DNA of 11,818 nt, from positions 1-11,818 of the forward strand of contig JAGSHA010000063.1 in the NCBI GenBank assembly GCA_023954795.1, written 5' to 3'. Positions 1 through 6,538 of the stretch are shown here, piece by piece. The position numbers were made by a program, and so were the translations under genes. Under the pieces are notes generated by a model that saw only the letters and a program-made list of their open reading frames with translations, searched no databases and was not told the origin of the DNA. Source of the DNA: Oceanospirillaceae bacterium (GTDB taxonomy: Bacteria; Pseudomonadota; Gammaproteobacteria; Pseudomonadales; Balneatricaceae). Positions within the stretch are counted from its first letter, which is position 1, and every line of letters starts with the position of its first letter.

Positions 1-264
1 GTATATAGATCATAATATAACCACCAGCGATGCTTATAAATCAATACAATTAAGTTGAATATTCAACCTTAATCATCTCAATCAAGTCGCTCACCACTGT
101 CAAACCAGCTCTCTACACGCACATAAAAAACCATACGAACGTTTGAATACAAATACCAAAAAAACATAACCCGTTGTTTTTATGAATGTAATAAAAATAT
201 AAAAAACAAAATACCAATAATTCCGTTTAAAAACTTTAACCATTAGATATATAAGGGTATAAAT
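1..264. other. A+T-rich intergenic region without a recognised gene
   Basis: No convincing coding region is seen here on either strand. Positions 1-300 are 29% G+C by hand count, far below the roughly 50% of the genes that follow; 181-240 has only 10 G/C in 60. The stretch contains the palindrome at 50-72 and runs of A and T that could host promoters. One such candidate is TTGTTT at 174-179 and TATAAA at 198-203, with an 18-nt spacer. In DNA this A+T rich, that match could easily occur by chance. A gene ending or starting left of the window cannot be excluded. Confidence 0.6.
50..72. promoter_or_regulatory. Palindrome, possible operator
   Basis: GTTGAATATTCAAC at 54-67 is a perfect 14-bp palindrome. 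It is flanked by TTAA on the left (50-53) and, after one extra C, TTAA on the right (69-72), so the dyad nearly extends to 23 bp. With no loop it fits a dimeric DNA-binding protein site better than an RNA hairpin. The regulator is unknown, and the gene it might serve may lie outside the window. Confidence 0.35.
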
Positions 265-336
265 ATGTCTTACAAGGACATCAATAAATCAGTAACCAAA
301 AGGAAATCTATTGCTGAGCATCTAAGACGCTTCTGA
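265..336 (+). CDS. Possible 23-residue basic peptide or leader ORF
   Basis: ATG at 265 opens 23 codons ending in TGA at 334-336. It is preceded by AAGGG at 253-257, a good ribosome-binding site 7 nt from the start. The peptide reads MSYKDINKSVTKRKSIAEHL and then RRF. It is basic and hydrophilic, with no signal peptide or membrane segment. It matches no family I know. It sits at the right edge of the A+T-rich block, about 300 nt before the chemoreceptor. It could be a true small protein, a leader peptide, the remnant of a decayed gene, or chance. The ribosome-binding site is the main support. Confidence 0.25.
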   Translation: MSYKDINKSVTKRKSIAEHLRRF

Positions 337-642
337 TCCAGACAAGTCCCATCTCTCTGATAGCACCGATCATTTTCACTATTGCTCTGCATCTGTGTCC
401 ATCGGCCATTTTTCAGCGGAAATAAGCCCCGTATCAGAGCCCCTCAGCACAACCGATGTTACTTGCCGCGGATACGAAGGAATCCTGACCTTTGGCGACA
501 GGCTGCTGCCAGTAGCGCTACCTCATTTTCCTCCGACAACGTCTTTTCTCTTTGCACAATACCGTCAAACGGAGATTCCAATACCTACAGTTTTTCTTGC
601 TGAGCGCACTTCACACGCAAACAGGCCAAGGACCTAATAATA
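337..642. other. Gene-free stretch upstream of the chemoreceptor
   Basis: About 300 nt with base composition closer to the coding regions. Open frames exist, the longest being 395-637 on the plus strand, but their translations look like no protein family and lack convincing start signals. A small palindrome GTAGCGCTAC lies at 512-521. No clear sigma-28 flagellar promoter (TAAA with a GCCGATAA-type element) was found. The 3' end carries AAGGA at 628-632, the ribosome-binding site for the next gene. The rest is probably promoter and long leader. Confidence 0.4.
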
Positions 643-2220
643 ATGAAAAAAAACCTCCCCGTTACAGGCGTCGAAGAGACCTACGACAGCCAGGCCAACA
701 TTCTTTCCACCACCGATCTGAAAGGGGCAATTAGCTACGTAAACGAAGACTTCATCAACATCAGCGGATTTGAAGAAGAGGAACTTTTAGGACGCAACCA
801 CAACATGGTACGTCACCCTGAAATGCCTCCCGCCGCATTTGAAGATCTTTGGAGCACAGTTAAATCCGGCCGTTCCTGGATGGGAATCGTCAAAAACCGC
901 TGTAAAAACGGGAATCACTACTGGGTCGACGCCTATGTCACGCCAATCTACAAGGATGGCCAGCTTAAGGAATATCAATCTGTACGCCGTCAACCTGACA
1001 GACAACATATCGCCCGGGCGGAGACTGTTTATGCCTCCCTGCTGGCAGGAAAAGTCCCCTCTGTCCTGAAACGACCACAGATCGGATTACAGTTAAAACT
1101 CTGTCTGTTAATGATGCTTACCACCCTGATTGCCGCGAGCAGTAGCTTCTTTCCTCAGCATCAACTGGCACAAGGCGGAATACTGAGCCTGGCTCTGATC
1201 CTTGGCATTGCGGGCTGCATCGCTTTTATGGCGCCGCTGAAAAAAGTCGTAGAAAGCGCAAAGCAGGTGGTTCACAACCCCGCCGCCCAATACATTTACA
1301 CGGGACGCATGGACGAGGCCGGACAACTGGCGCTGGCGTTGAAGATGCTGGAATCTGAAACAGCAGGCTTGATTGGCCGTATCTCTGATACCTCCTCCCT
1401 TCTCAGTGCCAATGCGAATAATCTGACGGCCGCCGTCGACGAATCGTATCGAGACATTCAACATCAATTCGCAGAAACCGATCAGGTCGCGGCCGCCGTC
1501 AATGAAATGACCGCCAGTATCCAGGAGGTTGCAGGGAATGCACTGAGTGCTTCAGACGCAGCTTCCAAAGGTTTGCAGGAAACCGAAAGTGGTCAGCAGA
1601 TTATGGACCACAGCCTGCATGCCATTCAGGAACTGAAGATCGATATCGAACGCGCCTGTACTGTTATCCGAAATGTAGAGGATAGCAGCAACAATATTTC
1701 CTCAGTGCTGGATGTGATCAGAGGCGTTTCTGAGCAGACCAACCTACTGGCACTCAATGCCGCGATTGAAGCCGCGCGCGCCGGCGATGCCGGACGAGGG
1801 TTTTCAGTCGTAGCCGATGAAGTGCGTACTCTGGCGACACGTACACAAGCATCAACGGAAGAAATTCAACAGATGATCAATCGCTTGCAAGCATCCTCAC
1901 ACGAAGCGGTTGCGGTGATGAAACGTAGCGCAGATCAAGCTGACGGCTGTGTCCAGCAAAGCAATCATTCGATGGAATCGCTCAATGTTATCCATGGTGC
2001 GATCAATGTTATCAACGATATGAGCACCCAGATTGCGGCGGCCGTAGAGGAGCAGAGTGCGGTTGCAGATGAGATCAACCGCAGTATTGTATCGATCCGG
2101 GATCTGTCCGAACAAAGCTTGGAAAGTGCCCAGAGTAACTCCCGCACCAGCGACAGTATGAATACCGCATCACTGGATCTGGAAGAACTGGCCATTCAGT
2201 TCTGGGATAAACGGGGTTAA
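643..2220 (+). CDS. Aer-like PAS-domain methyl-accepting chemotaxis protein
   Basis: Membrane-anchored energy- or redox-taxis receptor that would signal through CheW/CheA. The 525 residues compare with about 506 for E. coli Aer. The N-terminal PAS domain (about 10-120) carries RHPEMP at 57-62 and KNRCKNGNHYWV near 84-95. This matches the Aer PAS, where Arg57 and His58 take part in FAD binding. The Asp expected at position 60 is Glu here. Two hydrophobic helices (about 152-169 and 179-197) are separated by about ten residues, so there is no periplasmic sensor domain, as in Aer. A HAMP-like linker leads to a coiled-coil signalling domain with the conserved hairpin tip EQTNLLALNAAIEAARAG at 364-381. 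No C-terminal NWETF-type pentapeptide is seen. ATG 643 is set by AAGGA ten nt upstream. FAD as ligand is inferred from similarity. Other PAS receptors share this layout, so no gene symbol is given. Confidence 0.93.
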   Translation: MKKNLPVTGVEETYDSQANILSTTDLKGAISYVNEDFINISGFEEEELLGRNHNMVRHPEMPPAAFEDLWSTVKSGRSWMGIVKNRCKNGNHYWVDAYVTPIYKDGQLKEYQSVRRQPDRQHIARAETVYASLLAGKVPSVLKRPQIGLQLKLCLLMMLTTLIAASSSFFPQHQLAQGGILSLALILGIAGCIAFMAPLKKVVESAKQVVHNPAAQYIYTGRMDEAGQLALALKMLESETAGLIGRISDTSSLLSANANNLTAAVDESYRDIQHQFAETDQVAAAVNEMTASIQEVAGNALSASDAASKGLQETESGQQIMDHSLHAIQELKIDIERACTVIRNVEDSSNNISSVLDVIRGVSEQTNLLALNAAIEAARAGDAGRGFSVVADEVRTLATRTQASTEEIQQMINRLQASSHEAVAVMKRSADQADGCVQQSNHSMESLNVIHGAINVINDMSTQIAAAVEEQSAVADEINRSIVSIRDLSEQSLESAQSNSRTSDSMNTASLDLEELAIQFWDKRG

Positions 2221-2254
2221 ATCTAGATTTTCGGCGATACGTCCACATCGCGCA

Positions 2255-2286
2255 GGTGCCTCACGTTAGGCATCCGTGAATCTTTT
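2255..2286 (+). terminator. Weak terminator-like hairpin after the chemoreceptor gene
   Basis: GGTGCCT (2255-2261) pairs with AGGCATC (2268-2274), a 7-bp stem with one G-U pair and a 6-nt loop. TTTT follows at 2283-2286, 8 nt past the stem, which is farther than usual. The hairpin overlaps the stop codon of the convergent transporter gene (2266-2268), so the two genes end almost back to back. On the minus strand the G-U becomes A-C, so the structure favours plus-strand RNA. Confidence 0.25.
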
Positions 2287-3213
2287 ACGCACAGGTGAAG
2301 GCTGACCGCTTGTCGATGGTACCGGCTTACTCAACATAGCCAGTACCATCCCCACCGTCACGACAGTGATACCTAACCACTGCATCGCACTGACCGGCTG
2401 ACTCAAAACCCACCCGCCCACCAGCGAGGCTCCACACGGCGCTAACGCACTGAATAACGCCGACTTTTGTGCACCCAGGGCAGCACCCGCGCGGCTGATC
2501 GCATAGATCGCCACACCGGCAACCAGCACCCCCTGATAAAACGCCTGAAACACCCAATCTGATAACGCAATGGCAGAGAACGTGGGCGGCCAGAACCCCA
2601 GCCAGAAACCAACAAACGGCATAGAACCCACACTGGTAATCGCCACCGCGAGCAATGACGGTACCTGCCAGCGAGCAGCACAAATACCAAACAACGCCCA
2701 CAAGCAGGCACAGATCAAAAACAGCAAGTCGCCGATCCAGCTGTTCACGGCTCCCGTCCCCATACCAGAGATACCGGCGGCAAAGATCATCAGGCCTGCC
2801 AACATCACTGCCATGCTGAGCAGTGCCCGCAGACTCAGCCGCTGTCCGAATACCCCGCGTGCCAGCACCATCGAGGCCAGTGGCACCAGCCCCAGACAGA
2901 TCACCCCGGCGTGCGATACCGGCGCAAACTGCAATCCGGCGCTATTGAGAAAACCATACGGGACACCCACACAACAGATCAGCAATGCACAACGCCAGAA
3001 CCCCAAGCGTCGCACCAGCGTGCGGCGCTTCAGCAGATAAGGCCAGAGTAAACCACCAGCGACCAGCACCCGTAATCCGGTGATATCTGTCGGGGACATT
3101 CCCGCTTCAAGCCCTAAGGTGGTCGCGGTGCTGTGACCACTCCAGATCAGGGCTGCCAACAGGCCATAGAACAACCCTCGCAACAGATCGTGCGAGTGAA
3201 AAAAGGTATGCAA
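2266..3213 (-). CDS. EamA/DMT-family transporter, RhaT/YdcZ-like exporter
   Basis: Inner-membrane drug/metabolite transporter of the 10-TMS EamA type, 315 residues. About ten hydrophobic helices form two repeated halves, starting near residue 11 (GLFYGLLAALIWSG) and about residue 157. The C-terminal tail is basic and ends in KRFTDA. Many family members export amino acids or metabolites, but the substrate cannot be read from sequence. The start is TTG at 3213: GGGAGA lies 7 nt upstream on the minus strand, no ATG exists nearby upstream, and the next Met (residue 39) falls after the first helix. It lies 88 nt downstream of the LysR gene on the same strand, so the two may be co-transcribed. A role in exporting an inhibitory intermediate of the neighbouring pathway is possible but unproven. 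Confidence 0.9.
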   Translation of the reverse strand: MHTFFHSHDLLRGLFYGLLAALIWSGHSTATTLGLEAGMSPTDITGLRVLVAGGLLWPYLLKRRTLVRRLGFWRCALLICCVGVPYGFLNSAGLQFAPVSHAGVICLGLVPLASMVLARGVFGQRLSLRALLSMAVMLAGLMIFAAGISGMGTGAVNSWIGDLLFLICACLWALFGICAARWQVPSLLAVAITSVGSMPFVGFWLGFWPPTFSAIALSDWVFQAFYQGVLVAGVAIYAISRAGAALGAQKSALFSALAPCGASLVGGWVLSQPVSAMQWLGITVVTVGMVLAMLSKPVPSTSGQPSPVRKRFTDA

Positions 3214-3301
3214 TGCGCGTCTCCCAATATCAATTCAGGAGAAGCCACAGAAATAGAACAGTGTCGGAGGAGAGCCTACGATACTAACTGAGCGCAGGAC
3301 T

Positions 3302-4231
3302 TCAGACTACCCCCACCTCATCCGGCTCAATGGGGGTGAGCGGCACATGATAAGCCGCATAGGATTCAAAACTGTCGATAAACTCCTGTGCCAGACCGGA
3401 AATTGGCCGGTTAACCGGCGTGATAAACCCGAAGTACATCGGCACGCTCGGATCAAACGGACGCGCAATCACCCCTTGCTCAGCAAACTGCAACGCTGTA
3501 AACGGGTCCACGATTGACACCCCCAACCCTTCCTTTACAAACGAGGCCGCGGTCGAGAGTAACGGTGTTTCGATACGTTCATCCGGCCGTGCCAGACTGT
3601 CACGGATCGCCACATCGATACGGAAGCGGGTCACGGTATTTTGCGCACCAATCGCCACAAACGGCTCGCGGTCCAGATCCGCTGCGCTCACACGCTTCTG
3701 ATCAGCAAAGCGATGCCCGGCCGGGGCAATACACTGGCAATCCACCTTGTAACAGGGTCCAAATGCAATCTCGTTGCTCTCCACGGGCAACATCGCCACG
3801 CCCAGATCAAACTGCTGCGCACCTACGCGGTTCACCAGCTCCACCGACAAGTGGGGCGCGAACGTAGCCGAGACATCACCGTGGCTGCGTAGAAATCGAC
3901 TCACTACATACGGCATCGCACTGAACGCCAGCGCAGGCATCACCGCGATACGTAACCGCCCGCTACGCATCATGCGGATCTGATCGGCGGCCTGTGACAG
4001 GTTATCCAGACCGATAAAGTGCCTTTCCACCTCGCGATAGAAGGCATGCGCGGCCTGTGTCGGATACAAACGGCTGTTACGCCGATCAAACAGGGTAAAG
4101 CCCAGCGACTCTTCCAGATCTTTGATTAAACGCGACACTGCGGGTTGAGAAACATAGAGCATGCGTGATGCATCGCTCATTGATCCGGCCAACATCACCG
4201 CCCTGAAGGCCGCTAACTGTTTGGAATTCAT
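3302..4231 (-). CDS. LysR-family regulator, OccR/NocR-like
   Basis: Transcriptional regulator of 309 residues, the usual LysR length. The N-terminal winged helix-turn-helix spans about 4-60, with recognition helix SQPAVSRLIKDLEESLG near 28-44. A LysR substrate-binding domain follows from about 92 to 295. The N-terminal third (AFRAVMLAG..., PTQAAHAFYREVERHFIGL, SGRLRIAVMPALA) closely follows the pattern I recall for OccR and NocR, the opine-responsive regulators of Agrobacterium. That placement is from memory, not from an alignment. ATG 4231 has GGTGA 6 nt upstream on the minus strand. The gene is divergent from the Rid/TRAP run across 164 nt, the classic LysR arrangement, so it probably controls that promoter and its own. 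The exporter gene follows downstream. Confidence 0.93.
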   Translation of the reverse strand: MNSKQLAAFRAVMLAGSMSDASRMLYVSQPAVSRLIKDLEESLGFTLFDRRNSRLYPTQAAHAFYREVERHFIGLDNLSQAADQIRMMRSGRLRIAVMPALAFSAMPYVVSRFLRSHGDVSATFAPHLSVELVNRVGAQQFDLGVAMLPVESNEIAFGPCYKVDCQCIAPAGHRFADQKRVSAADLDREPFVAIGAQNTVTRFRIDVAIRDSLARPDERIETPLLSTAASFVKEGLGVSIVDPFTALQFAEQGVIARPFDPSVPMYFGFITPVNRPISGLAQEFIDSFESYAAYHVPLTPIEPDEVGVV

Positions 4232-4269
4232 AGTTTTTCACCCAACCCATAACATTTACACATAGACTA

Positions 4270-4309
4270 TTGAAATAATTGTATTGGAACTTATACCCCA
4301 GCACCAATA
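4270..4309 (+). promoter_or_regulatory. Candidate promoter and LysR operator of the Rid/TRAP operon
   Basis: In the LysR/Rid intergenic region, TTGAAA (4270-4275) and TATACC (4292-4297) lie 16 nt apart and could be -35 and -10 boxes for the plus-strand operon. An inverted repeat, TATTGG (4282-4287) with CCAATA (4304-4309) separated by 16 nt, overlaps the -10 and the expected start site. The position suits a regulator site, but the match to the LysR T-N11-A motif is loose and the region is A+T rich. Confidence 0.35.
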
Positions 4310-4346
4310 ATAATAAATCCCGTCGAGAAGCACAGAAATTGATACG

Positions 4347-4370
4347 CAGGAACGTGCTTGCAGGTTCCTG
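4347..4370 (+). promoter_or_regulatory. Hairpin in the leader of the Rid/TRAP operon
   Basis: CAGGAAC (4347-4353) and GTTCCTG (4364-4370) form a perfect 7-bp stem with a 10-nt loop, ending 11 nt before the GGAG ribosome-binding site of the Rid gene. No T-run follows, so it is not a standard terminator. It could stabilise the 5' end of the message or affect translation. As DNA it could instead be a protein-binding dyad. Confidence 0.35.
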
Positions 4371-4395
4371 GCAAACAGTTTGGAGAGAACGCGTA

Positions 4396-4743
4396 ATGTC
4401 TATTGAACGTCATGACAGTGGCCAGCGTATGAGCCGCGCCGTGATCCATAATAATGTGGCTTACCTGTGTGGTCAGGTTCCCGCTGATGAAACCGTAGGA
4501 ATTCGTGAACAAACAGCGTCTACGCTGAAGAAGATCGAAAACCTGCTGGCTGAAGTTGGCAGCGACAAGAGCAAACTGCTCTCCGTCACTATCTATGTCC
4601 GCGACATGAAAGACTTCGCAGCGATGAACGACATCTGGGATGCCTGGGTTGAAGAAGGTCAGGCCCCTGCCCGTGCGTGTGTCGAAGCGCGTATGGCACG
4701 TCCATCACTGCTGGTAGAGATGTCCTGCATCGCTGCCATCTGA
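4396..4743 (+). CDS. Rid-family (YjgF/YER057c/UK114) imine deaminase, copy 1
   Basis: Small cytoplasmic protein of 115 residues. Family members form trimers and hydrolyse reactive enamine/imine intermediates to keto acids plus ammonia. The active-site Arg is R93 in PARACVEA, equivalent to Arg105 of E. coli RidA, and the C-terminal VEM Glu is E108. The ATG at 4396 is chosen over an in-frame ATG at 4279 because GGAGAG lies 8 nt upstream and the resulting protein aligns end to end with the second Rid copy at 11047-11394. It is the first gene of the run leading to dctPQM and the FAD dehydrogenase. That fits removal of the imine formed by a flavin amino-acid dehydrogenase, a partnership shown in vitro for other Rid proteins. 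It is not the canonical RidA type (PARxxV...LP); it looks like one of the other Rid subfamilies. Confidence 0.92.
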   Translation: MSIERHDSGQRMSRAVIHNNVAYLCGQVPADETVGIREQTASTLKKIENLLAEVGSDKSKLLSVTIYVRDMKDFAAMNDIWDAWVEEGQAPARACVEARMARPSLLVEMSCIAAI

Positions 4744-4764
4744 AGTGCTTGCTGAAGAGCACTT
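4743..4764 (+). promoter_or_regulatory. Intercistronic hairpin between Rid gene and dctP
   Basis: AAGTGCT (4743-4749) and AGCACTT (4758-4764) form a perfect 7-bp stem with an 8-nt loop, starting on the last base of the Rid stop codon. No U-tract follows, so strong termination is unlikely. An RNA processing or stability element upstream of dctP is the simplest reading. Confidence 0.35.
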
Positions 4765-4818
4765 GAATAACCCTACACCCGATAGAACAATAAGTAGATC
4801 AAACAGGTGAAGATAAAC

Positions 4819-5796
4819 ATGAAATTGAAGAAACTGATTAAGCACGTAGCCGTGGCCACACTGGCCGTTTCCAGCACATTTGCGATGGCGGGCGAGAAGT
4901 GGGATATGCCAATGGCATATACCGACAGCAACTTCCACACCCAAAATGCTAAAGCCTTTGCCGAAGCGGTAGAAGTCGCAACCGGCGGCGAGCTGGTGAT
5001 CAAAGTTCACGGTGGCGGCTCTCTGTTCAAGGGTAACGAGATCAAGCGTGCGGTTCAGACCGGACAGGCTCAGATCGGTGAACGTATCCTTTCTGCACAC
5101 GCCAACGAAGATCCAATGTTTGCGATCGACTCCATCCCGTTTCTGGCAACCTCTTTCGAAGAGTCCGATGAACTGATGGCTGCGGCTCGCCCAGCGTTCG
5201 AAAAACTGCTGGATAAACACAATCTGGTGCTGCTGTACTCCGTGCCTTGGCCTCCGGGCGGTTTCTACGCGAAGAAAGAGCTGAACGGTACGGCTGACCT
5301 TGAGGGCGTGAAGTTCCGCTCTTACAACAACGCTACCGCACGTATGGCTGAACTGGCCGGTGCTGTGCCGGTACAGGTTGAAGCCTCTGAACTGAGTCAG
5401 GCGCTGGCAACCGGTGTTGCAGAGTCTTTCATCTCCTCCGGTGCGACCGGTTACGACCGTAAAGTGTGGGAAACCCTGACCCACTGGTACGACGTAAAAG
5501 TATGGCTGCCACGCAACTACGTGTTTGTGAACAAACAGTCATGGAACGATCTGGATGAGAGCACCCAGAATATCGTCAAAGGTCTGGCTCTGATGGCTGA
5601 GAAAGCCGGTGCTGCCCGCTCTGAACAGCTGGCAGGCTGGTACATCGAACAGCTGCAGAAAAACGGTATGACCGTTCAGCCTGCAGGCGAGCAGCTGGCA
5701 GCTGACTTTAAGAAGATCGGTGACACCATGACCGCAGAGTGGCTGGAACAGGCCGGTGACCGTGGTCAGGCTGTACTGGACGCCTACCGTAAGTAA
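4819..5796 (+). CDS. TRAP transporter periplasmic substrate-binding protein DctP
   Basis: Extracytoplasmic solute receptor of a tripartite ATP-independent periplasmic transporter, 325 residues. A Sec signal peptide is clear: basic start MKLKKLIKH, hydrophobic stretch, and likely cleavage after AMA at residue 24. The mature part has the DctP fold pattern. Arg167 in GVKFRSYN lies where family members hold the substrate carboxylate, and GAVPVQVEASELSQALATG at 181-199 follows. The ligand is therefore probably an organic anion, not further definable. ATG 4819 is preferred over in-frame GTG 4807 because AGGTGA (4805-4810) is well placed for the ATG and would overlap the GTG. Codon choice is regular (CTG, CGT, GGT), in line with high expression. 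A terminator-like hairpin follows before dctQ. Confidence 0.95.
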   Translation: MKLKKLIKHVAVATLAVSSTFAMAGEKWDMPMAYTDSNFHTQNAKAFAEAVEVATGGELVIKVHGGGSLFKGNEIKRAVQTGQAQIGERILSAHANEDPMFAIDSIPFLATSFEESDELMAAARPAFEKLLDKHNLVLLYSVPWPPGGFYAKKELNGTADLEGVKFRSYNNATARMAELAGAVPVQVEASELSQALATGVAESFISSGATGYDRKVWETLTHWYDVKVWLPRNYVFVNKQSWNDLDESTQNIVKGLALMAEKAGAARSEQLAGWYIEQLQKNGMTVQPAGEQLAADFKKIGDTMTAEWLEQAGDRGQAVLDAYRK

Positions 5797-5867
5797 GCAA
5801 TACCTCGCCCCTCAGATATTGGCCCGATACTCAAGGTAGATGGCGAATACAGAGGGGTACCTCCCTT

Positions 5868-5907
5868 GCACGGTGTTTTGCTCCTCATCTGAGCCACCGT
5901 GCCTTTT
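5868..5907 (+). terminator. Attenuator-type hairpin between dctP and dctQ
   Basis: GCACGGTG (5868-5875) pairs perfectly with CACCGTGC (5895-5902). Inside it, GCTC (5880-5883) pairs with GAGC (5891-5894), giving a 12-bp interrupted stem with a TTTT bulge. TTTT at 5904-5907 follows after one base. The intergenic space is unusually long (172 nt) for an operon whose next junction overlaps. Partial termination or 3'-end protection here would give more DctP than permease, as known for several binding-protein operons. Confidence 0.6.
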
Positions 5908-5968
5908 CTGGTGCTGACAGGGATGCAGCGCACAAAGCACGTCTAATATAAAAAGAACGATATCAATC

Positions 5969-6538
5969 ATGACTACCGAAACTATGACCCGGGAAAACCC
6001 CCGTACAGCATCAAAATCGCTGCTACGCAAAGGTCTGGATACCCTGTATCTGGCCTCCGGTGCGGTAGCTGCGCTGTTCCTGCTGGCAATCCTTGGCATC
6101 ATTGTCGCGCAGATGGCCAGTCGCTGGATGGGACTTCAGTTCCCAGGTTCCGCCGACTATGCCGGATACTGCATGGCAGCCTCCTCATTCTTCGCACTGG
6201 CATACACGCTGAACCGCAATGCGCACATCCGCGTCAGCCTCATTCTGAACATCGTCAAAGGCAAAGCCCGTTGGGTGATGGATATCTGGTGTCTGAGCGT
6301 CGCAACGCTGCTGGCCGGTTATCTGGCATGGTTTGCCATCCGCAACGTTCAGCTCTCTCACATGATCCACGACATCTCACAAGGGCAGGATGCGACGCCA
6401 CTGTGGATTCCACAGTCCGCCATTGCCATCGGCTCGGTGATTTTTACCATCGCCCTGCTGGATCATCTGATTCGTACCCTGATGGGTCACGACGATACTT
6501 TTGCTGAAGAGCACCACGTTGAAGGGGAGGAGTTCTGA
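5969..6538 (+). CDS. TRAP transporter small permease DctQ
   Basis: Small integral membrane subunit that links the binding protein cycle to the large permease; 189 residues, typical length. Four hydrophobic helices are visible at about 28-48, 63-83, 102-124 and 147-170. The loop RNAHIRVSLI (83-92) is the DctQ signature after helix 2. The tail is acidic and histidine-rich (HDDTFAEEHHVEGEEF). The start at ATG 5969 has only a weak ribosome-binding site, and ATG 5984 is a possible alternative with no better signal. Weak initiation plus the upstream hairpin would both lower permease output relative to DctP. The stop codon overlaps the dctM start (TGATG), indicating translational coupling. Confidence 0.93.
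   Translation: MTTETMTRENPRTASKSLLRKGLDTLYLASGAVAALFLLAILGIIVAQMASRWMGLQFPGSADYAGYCMAASSFFALAYTLNRNAHIRVSLILNIVKGKARWVMDIWCLSVATLLAGYLAWFAIRNVQLSHMIHDISQGQDATPLWIPQSAIAIGSVIFTIALLDHLIRTLMGHDDTFAEEHHVEGEEF

Noticed and set aside
1..300. Replication origin or mobile-element end in the A+T-rich block
   Set aside because: No DnaA-box cluster, terminal inverted repeat, target duplication, transposase or integrase is visible.
395..637. 80-codon plus-strand ORF ending just before the chemoreceptor
   Set aside because: No recognisable family, no good ribosome-binding site, and an overlapping alternative frame of similar length; it looks like chance openness in leader DNA.
4279..4395. N-terminal extension of Rid copy 1 from ATG 4279
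   Set aside because: The extra 39 residues are unlike the family, cover the putative promoter and leader hairpin, and the ATG at 4396 has the proper ribosome-binding site.
4705..5484. 259-codon minus-strand ORF opposite dctP
   Set aside because: Antisense shadow of a clear TRAP binding protein, with no family features of its own.
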